Assembly: GCA_009783555.1 (NCBI GenBank)
Contig: WRDH01000023.1
Location: forward strand, 1 to 44,284
Direction of reading: 5' to 3'
DNA length: 44,284 bases
From: Oscillospiraceae bacterium
Lineage (GTDB): Bacteria > Bacillota > Clostridia > Oscillospirales > Oscillospiraceae
Shown: positions 16,220 through 24,429 of the stretch, one piece after another
Layout: the number at the start of each line of letters is the position of its first letter
Numbering within the stretch: the first letter of the stretch is position 1
Notes under the pieces: generated by a model
The model's database searches: none
The model's input: the letters and a program-made list of their open reading frames with translations, nothing else
What the model was told of the DNA's origin: nothing
Translations under genes and position numbers: made by a program

Positions 16220-17250
16220 TGAAACACGCAGGAACGCAAATGATAAAGACGGATAGATTAACCCTACGGCGGATTGAGCTTGATGATGCGGAAATGATGT
16301 TTCGCAACTGGGCAAATGACGAGGAAGTTACTCGTTACTTGAGGTGGCTGCCGCATAAGGATGTTGATGAGACAAGGAAAATCATACAGGAATGGTTTGA
16401 AAACTACAAAAACGATTATACCTATCATTGGGGAATATGCCTTGAAGACGGCGAAATGATAGGTTCAATCGGAATAATAATCACCGAGTACGATTACAAA
16501 GCCGACGTTGGCTACTGCATAGGTCGCAACTGGTGGGGAAAAGGCTACACAAGCGAAGCGGTAAAAGCAGTCATAAATTATATGTTTATAAACACGGATA
16601 TTGAACGTATAGAAGCATACCACTCTGTAAAGAACCCCGCATCAGGCAAGGTTATGCTAAACGCAGCAATGGTATACGAGGGTCATGCAAGACATAAGTA
16701 CAAAAACCATGACGGCTTCCAAGATAGCGATATGTATGGAATTGTACGCGAGATGTGGGAAGTGCAAAATGAGATTGCTTATTACAACGCATTGCCTTTT
16801 GTGTTTGATGACTTCATCGAAGTGCCGGAATTATCTGATGGCGTGATTTATCTGACATGCAAAAAAAAGACCCCCGCAATACCTGATAAAAAATGGGTGC
16901 CTGGTTATATACTTAACATTTGCAAGGATGGAGAGGCAATAGGAGAAGTTGCTCTTAGGATAGGATATACCGATGGATTATACTATGGCGGACAAATCGC
17001 TTATAACGTTGACGAAAACTACCGTGGAAACGGCTATGCAGTCCGTGCCTGCCGCTTGCTGCTTCTGATAGCAAAAGCACACGGGATGATAAAGCTGCTG
17101 ATAACCAACAACCATACAAACAAAGCTTCAATGCGAGTTTGCGAAAAACTGGGGGCAAGACTAATCCGCACCACAAGTCTCCCCGAATGGCACGATTTGT
17201 ACAAAGAGGGACAAAGACTCCAGAATATATACGAGTGGAATGTGGAATAG
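16216..17250 (+). CDS. Fused double GNAT N-acetyltransferase
   Basis: The 344-aa chain holds two GNAT domains. The first (residues 10-175) is RimJ/RimL-like: RLTLRRIELDDAEMMFRNWA at the start, the acetyl-CoA loop CIGRNWWGKGYTSEAV, and NPASGKVMLNAAM. The second (about 205-344) has the loop VDENYRGNGYAVRACRLL and NHTNKASMRVCEKLGARL. It overlaps the methyltransferase stop by 4 bp. Substrates are unknown; coupling to a methyltransferase behind an attenuator-like leader suggests, but does not show, modification of a small molecule or antibiotic. Confidence 0.85.
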   Translation: MMKHAGTQMIKTDRLTLRRIELDDAEMMFRNWANDEEVTRYLRWLPHKDVDETRKIIQEWFENYKNDYTYHWGICLEDGEMIGSIGIIITEYDYKADVGYCIGRNWWGKGYTSEAVKAVINYMFINTDIERIEAYHSVKNPASGKVMLNAAMVYEGHARHKYKNHDGFQDSDMYGIVREMWEVQNEIAYYNALPFVFDDFIEVPELSDGVIYLTCKKKTPAIPDKKWVPGYILNICKDGEAIGEVALRIGYTDGLYYGGQIAYNVDENYRGNGYAVRACRLLLLIAKAHGMIKLLITNNHTNKASMRVCEKLGARLIRTTSLPEWHDLYKEGQRLQNIYEWNVE

Positions 17251-17257
17251 AACTACC

Positions 17258-17360
17258 CGTCATTCTGCGCGCTAGTCGCAGAATCTATTACTGTGTATAA
17301 GTTTTATTCTGGAAGTATATAGTTGCAATGTGGATTCTGCGACTGACGCGCAGAATGACG
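17258..17360. repeat. ATTCTGCG-type inverted repeat (28-bp arms, two mismatches)
   Basis: Arms 17258-17285 and 17333-17360 differ at only two adjacent bases when one is reverse-complemented. It is a sister copy of 4084-4187 with a different loop. Confidence 0.85.
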
Positions 17361-17442
17361 AGAGAGGGTAGTCTTGATTTTCCTTTATTTAATGATATAA
17401 TTTTCAACAAAAGCTATACAACAAAGAACAAGGAGCAACAAC

Positions 17443-18024
17443 ATGAAAATAATTGATATTACACGCACTGTGCAAGAAGCACCTTTATATCCGGGGTCGT
17501 CGCCGGTTGTTATTGAGCGGGTTTCCGACATGCAAAAAGGAGCGCATGCCAATGTCAGCATGATTACCAGCGGCAGTCACATAGGGACACATGCTGATGC
17601 GTTTAGTCACTTTGTGGGAGAGAGCGACATTGGAATCGACAAAATGGAGCTATCTTACTATTACGGCAAATGCCGTGTTGTTACCGTGCCTTATGATACT
17701 TTGATAACAAAGGACATGTTGGAGGGTAAGTTCGAAAACTGTGAGAGATTGGTTATCCACGGTAACGGACGCAGCTATCTTACAAGAGAAGCGGCGCAAT
17801 ACATTGTTGACATGGGGGTCATTACAATTGTTACGGACGCTCTGAGCATAGCACCGCGCGATAATGAAGTTGAGATTCATAATATAATACTGGGTTCAAA
17901 AATCGCAGTTATAGAAAATGTAACGCTGGAAGGAGTTGCAGACGGAAAATACACACTTTGTGCGTTCCCAATAAAAATAGGCGACTGCGATGGTGCACCC
18001 GTTAGAGCGGTGCTTATAAAGTAA
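17443..18024 (+). CDS. Cyclase family protein (kynurenine formamidase-like)
   Basis: The 193-aa protein has the cyclase-family metal motif HIGTHADAFSHF (about residues 46-57), matching HxGTHxDxPxH, and a second family block GCDGAPVRAV-like near the C-terminus (GDCDGAPVRAVLI). Members hydrolyse amide or ester bonds, the best known being kynurenine formamidase, but many clostridial ones are of unknown substrate. No tryptophan-degradation gene is nearby. An AAGGAGCAAC ribosome site precedes the ATG. The next gene starts directly at its stop. Confidence 0.85.
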   Translation: MKIIDITRTVQEAPLYPGSSPVVIERVSDMQKGAHANVSMITSGSHIGTHADAFSHFVGESDIGIDKMELSYYYGKCRVVTVPYDTLITKDMLEGKFENCERLVIHGNGRSYLTREAAQYIVDMGVITIVTDALSIAPRDNEVEIHNIILGSKIAVIENVTLEGVADGKYTLCAFPIKIGDCDGAPVRAVLIK

Positions 18025-18591
18025 ATGATAAATACAACAATAAATAATATTGATCTGGTTTTCAATACCGACAGCACATTGTTTTCACCGGAAAGCATCG
18101 ACAAGGGTACACTTGCAATGCTTTCCATTGTTGAGTTATTACCAACAGACAAGGTACTGGACTTGGGTTGTGGATATGGTATTGTCGGAATCTATGCCGC
18201 AAAGTGTATTGGCGAAAAAAGTGTTGTAATGAGCGATGTTGAGATCAAATGTGTAGAAATCTCACGAGAAAACGCTGAAGCAAATGGGGTCGGTGGAATA
18301 CAGACTGTTTTGAGTGATGGAGTGAGTGAAATAAAAGATAATGATTTCACATTGATTCTTTCAAACCCTCCGTATCATACAGAGTTTTCTATCCCAAAAC
18401 GCTTTATCGAAAAAGGCTTCAACCGCTTAAAAGTAGGCGGAAAAATGTACATGGTCACAAAACGCAAGGATTGGTATAAGAAAAAACTAATTTCAATATT
18501 CGGCGGAGTTAAGATACACGAAATAGACGGCTATTTCGTATTTTACGCCGAAAAACGTGACTCACAGTATGCCAATAGTACAAAAAGGTAG
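18025..18591 (+). CDS. RsmC/RlmG-type small-domain methyltransferase
   Basis: The 188-aa protein matches the MTS methyltransferase domain: a distinctive N-terminal FSPESIDKGT, motif I VLDLGCGYGIVGIYAA (about residues 48-63), and the N6/N2-type catalytic motif SNPPYH (about 115-120). NPPY indicates methylation of a nitrogen on a planar base, in rRNA for RsmC. It starts one base after the cyclase stop, so the two form an operon, though no functional link is obvious. Confidence 0.85.
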   Translation: MINTTINNIDLVFNTDSTLFSPESIDKGTLAMLSIVELLPTDKVLDLGCGYGIVGIYAAKCIGEKSVVMSDVEIKCVEISRENAEANGVGGIQTVLSDGVSEIKDNDFTLILSNPPYHTEFSIPKRFIEKGFNRLKVGGKMYMVTKRKDWYKKKLISIFGGVKIHEIDGYFVFYAEKRDSQYANSTKR

Positions 18592-18733
18592 CATTATTAT
18601 ACTTCTTCCCAAACAAAACTCCGCAGAAATGGAACAGCGGGGGCGCGTTTGTGTGTTATACTTGCTCTAACATCAAGTGTGCCACATTCCAATTTTACGG
18701 GTATATTTGTGGGACGCTGAGCAGGGAGTATAT

Positions 18734-19624
18734 ATGAGTTATCACGAAGCCATGCAAGATATATTGGAGTACATTGATGAGAATATCAGTGAGGAAATAA
18801 ACGCCGGGATTTTAGCAGCGCGCGCCGGATTTTCGGAGTATCATTTTTGCCATGTGTTCCGTTGGTGTATAGGGTATTCTGTCATGGAATATGTCAGAAA
18901 CCGTAGGCTTGCATTTGCGGCAGCGCAATTATCGGAAAATCGCAAGGTCATAGATATAGCGATGGACTACGGGTTTGAAACACATTCGGGATTCACGAAA
19001 GCTTTTAAACGATATTTCGGATGCTCGCCCGAAATCTACCGAAGACGTGTTCACTACAAAGTGCCGGTCAGAATATCACTTGCTCAGATGAAAAATTATA
19101 ATGTTGGAGGAATAGTAATGGAACCCATGATCAAAACGATGCCCGCAATAAAACTCGCAGGATATGTTATTAAAACAAAAAACACTGATGGAGAGAACTC
19201 AACAGATATCCCCGCTTTTTGGGGAGCATACATGTCAGATGGACGTAATGAAAAACTGCATGGCGAAAGTTTTGTGAAAAAGCACGCTGAATATGGAGCA
19301 TGCTTTAACCCGGATATGGAAACCGGCGAGCATGAGTATGTAATTGGTCTTGAAATCAAAGACGGTGTGTCAATCCCGTCCGAATACCACACATGCGAGA
19401 TTCCGGAAGCAACATACGCAGTATTTTCGACGCCTTTATCGAGTGATGAGGATTTTGTAGACTCAATACAAGGAACATGGCAGTTCATATTCAACGACTG
19501 GTTCCCGTCATCCGGCTATGAGTACGCTCCAAACTGTGTAGACTTTGAACTCTATGACGAACGTTGCATGACCGAAACCGGAAAAGTTTGCGAAATATGG
19601 ATACCTGTAGTAAAAGCAGGGTAA
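18734..19624 (+). CDS. AraC-family regulator with GyrI-like effector domain
   Basis: About 296 aa. Residues 1-105 form the double helix-turn-helix of AraC/MarA/Rob type (LAARAGFSEYHFCHVFRW, then IAMDYGFETHSGFTKAFKRYFG). Residues 125-295 are a GyrI-like / effector-binding domain, known to bind drugs and other amphipathic ligands, as in Rob and BmrR-like regulators. I use ATG 18734, which has GCAGGGA at a good distance, instead of an upstream in-frame ATG at 18677 without one. Its target is not evident; it points away from the methyltransferase genes. Confidence 0.88.
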   Translation: MSYHEAMQDILEYIDENISEEINAGILAARAGFSEYHFCHVFRWCIGYSVMEYVRNRRLAFAAAQLSENRKVIDIAMDYGFETHSGFTKAFKRYFGCSPEIYRRRVHYKVPVRISLAQMKNYNVGGIVMEPMIKTMPAIKLAGYVIKTKNTDGENSTDIPAFWGAYMSDGRNEKLHGESFVKKHAEYGACFNPDMETGEHEYVIGLEIKDGVSIPSEYHTCEIPEATYAVFSTPLSSDEDFVDSIQGTWQFIFNDWFPSSGYEYAPNCVDFELYDERCMTETGKVCEIWIPVVKAG

Positions 19625-19698
19625 CATGTATCACGTATAAAGTTATTGTTTTTCTGTTCTAAAACCTCGGAAAAACCTGATTTTTGAGTAGATTTTTG

Positions 19699-19727
19699 TT
19701 GACAATTAAAGTATACTCTGTTAATGT
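19699..19727 (+). promoter_or_regulatory. Sigma-A promoter of the antisense RNA
   Basis: TTGACA (19699-19704), 17 bp, TAATGT (19722-19727). Start expected near 19734. Confidence 0.75.
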
Positions 19728-19733
19728 TAGGCA

Positions 19734-19825
19734 AAGGGCGTAAACCTCCTTTCATGGCGGTTAGCCCGTAAGGATTACAGCTTAGTAAAAGCCGCTAGCC
19801 TTTCCGGGGGCGGCTTTTACGCTTG
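19734..19825 (+). ncRNA. Small antisense RNA, candidate type I antitoxin (RatA-like arrangement)
   Basis: About 90 nt from a strong promoter to an intrinsic-type hairpin: GTAAAAGCCGC (19785-19795) pairs with GCGGCTTTTAC (19810-19820). The RNA is fully antisense to the 3' end and 3' region of the minus-strand 31-aa peptide gene at 19795-19890. The reverse strand of its first half contains an ATGAAAGGAGG box, a sequence I associate with small holin-like toxin mRNAs of Bacillota. Overlap at the 3' ends is the geometry of txpA/ratA. Confidence 0.6.
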
Positions 19826-19890
19826 CCTGTAAGCTTCACTACTCTTATGGACACGGAATAACCGAATACATGAAAAGTAAATTGCACCAT
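19795..19890 (-). CDS. Candidate type I toxin-like peptide, 31 aa
   Basis: The 31-codon minus-strand frame reads MVQFTFHVFGYSVSIRVV... and ends in a strongly basic tail (KLTGKRKSRPRKG). Hydrophobic or amphipathic N-terminus plus basic C-terminus is typical of membrane-active type I toxins. A GTGAG ribosome-like box lies 9 bases before this ATG; two ATGs further upstream (up to 19899) are also in frame. The 3' third is covered by the antisense RNA from 19734. It is a prediction from layout; the peptide family is not one I can name with certainty. Confidence 0.45.
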   Translation of the reverse strand: MVQFTFHVFGYSVSIRVVKLTGKRKSRPRKG

Positions 19891-19988
19891 AGGCATCATC
19901 TCACTTTCGCTTGATGTCGATAACCGCCCACCCTCTGCCGGTGGAGTAGCGTTTTTGTACAGATACGCTTCAAAACTGTTGTGAATAG

Positions 19989-20555
19989 TTACTCCCCGTT
20001 GGAAATCATTATTATTTGTTCTAAATTGTCAACTATTTGCTTTTGTGCAGATTCTTTGTAGAGAATTGCCAAATAGTTGCCGAAGTAACCTTCTCTGTTT
20101 TCGGAATAGATGCCAAGTTTTTCGCCTTCTTCTGTCGGTTTCTTTCTTTTCTTTTCGTTTATGATTTCTTCGCAAAGAAAACCGTTACTTACCAGCCAAC
20201 CGGTAATTGCCGTCACTTTGAGCTTTCGCATTGTTTTTTCATCAATTTGACTATTTATGCGGTCGGTGAAATGTTTTATCATAACCGGAGTCGTTGTTAT
20301 CTCGATTTGACTGTGTTGTTCGATTGGTAGTTTGAATGGCGGCAGATACGACCTGCTTTGTGCACGCTTGGCGACACTGCCGCCGTTTTCGATAACTTGT
20401 CTCAGGATGTCGGACACATAGAAGAAATGACGCAATAACTCGACGTTATTGAGAACGGTGTCTTTCGGTAAAACCTCATCGCTAATCGGGTCGATTCCGT
20501 TTGATAGTTTGTCCATACATTCCTTTGAACTGAATAGTTTTTCCATTTCGGTCAT
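19989..20555 (-). CDS. Hypothetical protein, 188 aa
   Basis: I do not recognise the family. The protein is soluble and mixed-charge. Its second half has a pattern ITGWLVSNGFLCEEI...KRKKPTEEGEKLGIYSENR that looks like a winged-helix or similar small DNA-binding fold with a Lys/Arg-rich wing, followed by an amphipathic helix. The start is set at 20555: GGAGA at 20564-20568 is its ribosome site, and a promoter (ATGACA at 20604-20609, 17 bp, TACAGT at 20581-20586, minus strand) overlies the longer possible start. Confidence 0.65.
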   Translation of the reverse strand: MTEMEKLFSSKECMDKLSNGIDPISDEVLPKDTVLNNVELLRHFFYVSDILRQVIENGGSVAKRAQSRSYLPPFKLPIEQHSQIEITTTPVMIKHFTDRINSQIDEKTMRKLKVTAITGWLVSNGFLCEEIINEKKRKKPTEEGEKLGIYSENREGYFGNYLAILYKESAQKQIVDNLEQIIMISNGE

Positions 20556-20580
20556 GATAAAAATCTCCTTTTTGCTTTTC

Positions 20581-20609
20581 ACTGTAGCACATCGCGAAAG
20601 CCTTGTCAT
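20581..20609 (-). promoter_or_regulatory. Promoter of the 188-aa hypothetical gene
   Basis: On the minus strand ATGACA (20609-20604), 17 bp, TACAGT (20586-20581). It gives a leader of about 20 nt that contains the AAGGAGA ribosome site. Confidence 0.6.
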
Positions 20610-20851
20610 TACACGTTTGATTCACATTTTATGGTACGAAAATGATGAATCTGTCACAGCATTATTCGAAAAAGAGTAAAAAAATAACTGCTGTATACAC
20701 AACACTCTGAATAACTTGTATAAAATAATTTTTCTACTATTTTCAAAAGAAAGAAGGATGCGAACTGTTCGCCTGCTTCATTACTGTTTAGCCGCCATCT
20801 TCACTCTGTATACGTAGTTACGCTGCATACACAAAAGTATGCGCAACGCCA

Positions 20852-21637
20852 TCAGTCATTATCTTCATCCCCTACCCTGTCAATTCGCGGTTCGGCGGGA
20901 AGGTTTGACACATCTATGAAGTTGGAGTTCAACCTTTCGTTGATTTCTGATTTGTGTACAGTCATACCGAATCCTAAATAGGTGTATGCTACAATCTCCT
21001 TAATTTCACGCCCGTATTCTAAAGATGATGTCCATCTATGTAAGGAAGCATCAAAATCGGCAAGGCGGTCTGCTTTCACAAATGCTATCTCATATCCGTG
21101 ATGAATTTCTCTGTTAGGAGTTTCATATAATACATTGCTAAGCATTTCAAAAAATACTTCCTTGTCATTCAACGCATCATCGCTTACAAATACATAGACA
21201 TTTATACCAAGCGGAGATTCTTTTTCCAGAAACTCCTCAAAAGAAACCCCTCTTGCATGAGTTTCTCTCGTTACATTCATAGGGTTTCCAATCCGCAATG
21301 TTATTTTGGCATCAGGCAATGCATCAGTTATAAACGCTTTGTAATCAGGTAATATCGCTTCCTCGGCGAAAATAAATCCGTAACCGTCGCTGAACTCTTT
21401 GGCTCGCCCTGCTCCATCTACTCGCACCTTAAAAAGTTCAAACTCATTTCCGACGGGATGAGCATAAGCGATAGTCTCGTTATTTGCCCATCCTCTCTGT
21501 ACCACGACAAATTTCTCATCGTATTTAGTTTCGAGATACCTCAATATCTCTCTTTCGTTTGCAAAGCTAATACCCATGCAACCGCACACACCAAAAATTA
21601 CCATCACGAACAAACTAAGAACGCATTTTTGTCTCAT
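20852..21637 (-). CDS. Secreted lipoprotein of unknown function
   Basis: A 261-aa protein with a hydrophobic signal segment ending in a Cys lipobox (GVCGC, Cys at residue 20), so it is predicted to be an outer-leaflet lipoprotein. The mature chain is acidic, with an alternating alpha/beta character and no cysteine cluster or enzyme motif that I can see. It shares the minus-strand direction with the methyltransferase gene 52 bp upstream and may be cotranscribed with it. Confidence 0.7.
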   Translation of the reverse strand: MRQKCVLSLFVMVIFGVCGCMGISFANEREILRYLETKYDEKFVVVQRGWANNETIAYAHPVGNEFELFKVRVDGAGRAKEFSDGYGFIFAEEAILPDYKAFITDALPDAKITLRIGNPMNVTRETHARGVSFEEFLEKESPLGINVYVFVSDDALNDKEVFFEMLSNVLYETPNREIHHGYEIAFVKADRLADFDASLHRWTSSLEYGREIKEIVAYTYLGFGMTVHKSEINERLNSNFIDVSNLPAEPRIDRVGDEDND

Positions 21638-21688
21638 TACATTTAACCAGCTTTCCGGAAAATATTTGACACGCTCCTTTTCTTCCTG

Positions 21689-22504
21689 CTACTTTTTCAC
21701 TTGCTTGCGGTAACAATACACGTCTTTGCCGAAGCTTCCGACATAGTGGATTGATTCCCAACCGTTTTCTACAGCTCTTTCGTCTAGTTTCGCATCGCCT
21801 TTTTCGTCGCCGGGGCAGTCAAGGAGCCATCCACCGGGCTTGCATACTCTTGTGAGTTCGGCGACTTCGTTGTCATAATCATCGCCGATAACGTGACCTG
21901 ACATAACTACATCAAACGTGTTATCCGGAAAAGGCAGGTCTGTTACAAACCCATCCAGTATGCGGATGTTTTTTATTCCCTCGCTTGCGATTTTATCACG
22001 CATGAACTCGCGTAGTGTTCCCACAGGCTCACTTGCGTAAACCCATGCTGCTTTCTCAGCGGCGGCAAATGCCAAGCGGCCTGTACCTGCTCCGACATCA
22101 AGCACAGTTTTGTCTGTCAGTTCTACTAAGTCAAACAAGCGTTGCTTGTCCCAGCCATAGATGAACTCACATTGCTCTGCTATAACCTGCGGGACCGTGT
22201 ATATAACAAAATCCTCTACACTCGCCAGTGCATAAACCTCTGCTTTACGGACTTCTGTTTTATCCGCGGGTGTTGGTGCGTTTGCGGAGATTTCATTAAT
22301 AATCTCTGCACATTCAGGGCAACGCTTTTTCATGTATTCCTTGACCACAGGGTTTGCGTTTAATGCAATCCCGATATTACGCTGCCACTCCGTCTTGTCG
22401 TTACACCATCCGCCCGAATTCATCATCAAGCGTATTTGAAAACGCTCCAAGAATAATAAACAGTCAAACGAATAATCCTCCGGGTTTATCCAACCAATTG
22501 CCAT
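21689..22504 (-). CDS. Class I SAM-dependent methyltransferase
   Basis: The 271-aa protein has an unusual N-terminal region of about 125 residues (GGWCNDKTEWQRNIG, then KKRCPECAEII with a CxxC) followed by a standard methyltransferase domain: VLDVGAGTGRLAFAAA (motif I, about residues 138-153), SEPVG at the end of strand 2, DLPFPDNTFDVVMSGHVIGDD, and VCKPGGWLLDC. It belongs to the methyltransferase-11 type. Substrate unknown. A strong AAGGAGGAAAATA ribosome site supports the ATG. It is divergent from the fatty-acid operon. Confidence 0.85.
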   Translation of the reverse strand: MAIGWINPEDYSFDCLLFLERFQIRLMMNSGGWCNDKTEWQRNIGIALNANPVVKEYMKKRCPECAEIINEISANAPTPADKTEVRKAEVYALASVEDFVIYTVPQVIAEQCEFIYGWDKQRLFDLVELTDKTVLDVGAGTGRLAFAAAEKAAWVYASEPVGTLREFMRDKIASEGIKNIRILDGFVTDLPFPDNTFDVVMSGHVIGDDYDNEVAELTRVCKPGGWLLDCPGDEKGDAKLDERAVENGWESIHYVGSFGKDVYCYRKQVKK

Positions 22505-22658
22505 TATTTTCCTCCTTTAGTTTGAAACGTCAGCTATATTATAACATAGCGTGTGGTGCATTCAAAGGGGTAAGGCGCAGGTTTAATATTGCGGCTTCAA
22601 CGGTGTTGATATTTGGTGTGTTTTGTGGAGATTATGAACATTTTGTGAAATATGACTA

Positions 22659-22687
22659 TTGACATTTTATCTTATGTGCTTTATGAT
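22659..22687 (+). promoter_or_regulatory. Sigma-A promoter of the fatty-acid synthesis operon
   Basis: TTGACA (22659-22664), exactly 17 bp, TATGAT (22682-22687). Start expected near 22694, about 106 nt before the regulator gene. Confidence 0.85.
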
Positions 22688-22703
22688 GCTTATCACGCAT
22701 AAC

Positions 22704-22722
22704 ATTAGTTAGTATAACTAAT
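22704..22722 (+). promoter_or_regulatory. Palindromic operator, probable site for the FabT-like regulator
   Basis: ATTAGTTAGTATAACTAAT: two 8-base arms (ATTAGTTA and TAACTAAT) that are perfect reverse complements around a 3-base centre. It begins about 10 bp after the predicted transcription start, where a bound MarR-family dimer would block elongation or initiation. Autoregulation by the first gene of the operon is the expected scheme for FabT-like regulators. Confidence 0.75.
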
Positions 22723-22799
22723 TAATTGCCGTAAACGATTAATAGAAAGCGCAATTTGCAGACAGTCAGACGCAAAGCAGAAGAGCGGGAGTTCTTATT

Positions 22800-23258
22800 A
22801 TGGATAATTTTGAAAAGAGCTTGAATCATGTTCTTGTAGACACATTCAATATGATTCTTAAATATGAAGAGATTTCAATAAAACAAATCTTTAGTGTCCC
22901 TGTCACAATTACTGAAGCGCATATGATTGAAGTTATCGGCACACAAGAGAATGAAGAAACAACGGTTAGTGAGGTTGCATCACTACTTAATATTTCTATG
23001 CCGACTGCTACAGTTGCGATTAAGAAGCTTGAAAGTAAAGGTTTCATAAAAAAAGCACCTTGCACAAAGGATGGTCGCAGGATAATTATCAGCCTGACGG
23101 ACATGGGCAAAAAAGTCGAGAGAGCACACCGTTTGTTCCATACGAGAATGGTTAGAAATATCAGCAGACAGTTTACGGATGATGAGAAAGAAGTGCTCTT
23201 TAGAGCGGTGTCAAAGCTTAGTGAGTTCTTTAAGGATAAACTTCAAGCTAAGGCGTGA
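22800..23258 (+). CDS. MarR-family regulator of fatty-acid synthesis (FabT-like)
   Basis: A 152-aa winged-helix protein: the recognition region VSEVASLLNISMPTATVAIKKLESKGFI (about residues 58-85) is followed by the beta wing CTKDGRRIIISLTDMG. It is the first gene of the fatty-acid operon, as FabT is in Streptococcus and related regulators are in Clostridia, and lies behind a palindrome suited to a MarR dimer. In FabT, acyl-ACP acts as corepressor; whether that holds here cannot be read from the sequence. GGGAG at 22787-22791 is its ribosome site. Confidence 0.85.
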   Translation: MDNFEKSLNHVLVDTFNMILKYEEISIKQIFSVPVTITEAHMIEVIGTQENEETTVSEVASLLNISMPTATVAIKKLESKGFIKKAPCTKDGRRIIISLTDMGKKVERAHRLFHTRMVRNISRQFTDDEKEVLFRAVSKLSEFFKDKLQAKA

Positions 23259-23361
23259 GGAATCAGGGATTTGTTTGCTGCCGACAGCCGGCAATGAGTT
23301 ATCTTCTGTCAACAGCAAGGAATGTAAGGAAAACATCATCAAGTTTGAAATGGAGTATAAC

Positions 23362-24318
23362 GTGAGTTTAAAGATAATCGGTATGGGAAAAGGTATCCCC
23401 GAGCGGTGTGTCACAAACGATGACCTTGCAGGGTTTCTCGATACGGATGACGAGTGGATTGTTACACGTACTGGTATCAAAACAAGATATGTTTGTACGT
23501 ACGAGACTTTGACCGATCTATCTGTTACCGCAGCAAAACAAGCATTAGATAAAGCGAACCTCGCTGCAAGTGATATCTCCTTGATTATATGCGCAACACT
23601 CGGCGGAGATTATCGTACACCATCACATGCCTGCACTGTGGCAGAGCAACTTGGAACAACATGTCCCGCATTTGATATAAATGCCGCCTGTACAGGATTT
23701 GTATACGCGCTTGATATAGCATCAGCATACTTAGAAGCAGGTAAAGCAAAGAACATCCTGATTATATGCGCCGAAATGATGTCCTCGCAGATGGATTGGA
23801 ATGACAGAAATACATGTATCCTATTCGGAGACGGAGCGGCAGCTTGTGTAGTAACAGCCGGAAATGCGTTAAAATATACATCCCTGTCCGCAATTGCTGA
23901 CACAACAATTCTAAATCTGCCTGTTGATACAGGAAACAACCCTTTCATTGCAGAGAAAAGAGGAAAAGCCTATCTGCAAATGCAAGGACAGGAAGTTTTT
24001 AAGTTTGCAGTGGGAATAGTTGGTAAAGATGTAAAACATGCACTGGAAACAACAGGTTTATCTCCCGAACAAATAGATTACTTCATTTTGCACCAGGCGA
24101 ATAAACGCATTATTGATTCAATTAGAGTTAAGCTAAAACAACCTGAAGAGAAGTTCCCTGTTAACATAGATAAATACGGAAACATATCCTCAGTTTCTGT
24201 CCCTCTGCTTCTTAGCGAAATGCTGGACGAGGGAAAAATTAACCCCAGCGATACACTTTTTATTTCCGCATTCGGTGCGGGACTGACAGCAGGAAGCTGC
24301 ATTTTGGTTTGGGAGTGA
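23362..24318 (+). CDS. fabH: 3-oxoacyl-ACP synthase III FabH
   Basis: Condenses acetyl-CoA (or another short acyl-CoA) with malonyl-ACP to begin a fatty acid. About 318 aa, the usual FabH length, from a GTG start at 23362 with GGAG six bases upstream; the open frame extends much further upstream into the regulator gene and that part has no FabH similarity. Catalytic Cys is residue 110 (NAACTGF), followed by the His of FILHQANKRI and the Asn of DKYGNISSVS. Also WIVTRTGI and the C-terminal SAFGAGLTAGS. Confidence 0.95.
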   Translation: MSLKIIGMGKGIPERCVTNDDLAGFLDTDDEWIVTRTGIKTRYVCTYETLTDLSVTAAKQALDKANLAASDISLIICATLGGDYRTPSHACTVAEQLGTTCPAFDINAACTGFVYALDIASAYLEAGKAKNILIICAEMMSSQMDWNDRNTCILFGDGAAACVVTAGNALKYTSLSAIADTTILNLPVDTGNNPFIAEKRGKAYLQMQGQEVFKFAVGIVGKDVKHALETTGLSPEQIDYFILHQANKRIIDSIRVKLKQPEEKFPVNIDKYGNISSVSVPLLLSEMLDEGKINPSDTLFISAFGAGLTAGSCILVWE

Positions 24319-24429
24319 TCATTGCAAGCTCTGTTTAAAGACAGAAAGCCGGATTATAGCTTGGGAACAACAGCACCGTGCTGAATAAAATACAAATAAA
24401 AAACTCAATAAAATTTAGGAGGAAGAATC

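Noticed and set aside
19552-19755. Minus-strand 67-codon frame starting MKGG
   Set aside because: Its start coincides with the ATGAAAGGAGG box, and it runs across the antisense-RNA promoter and into the AraC/GyrI gene; the product has no protein-like features.
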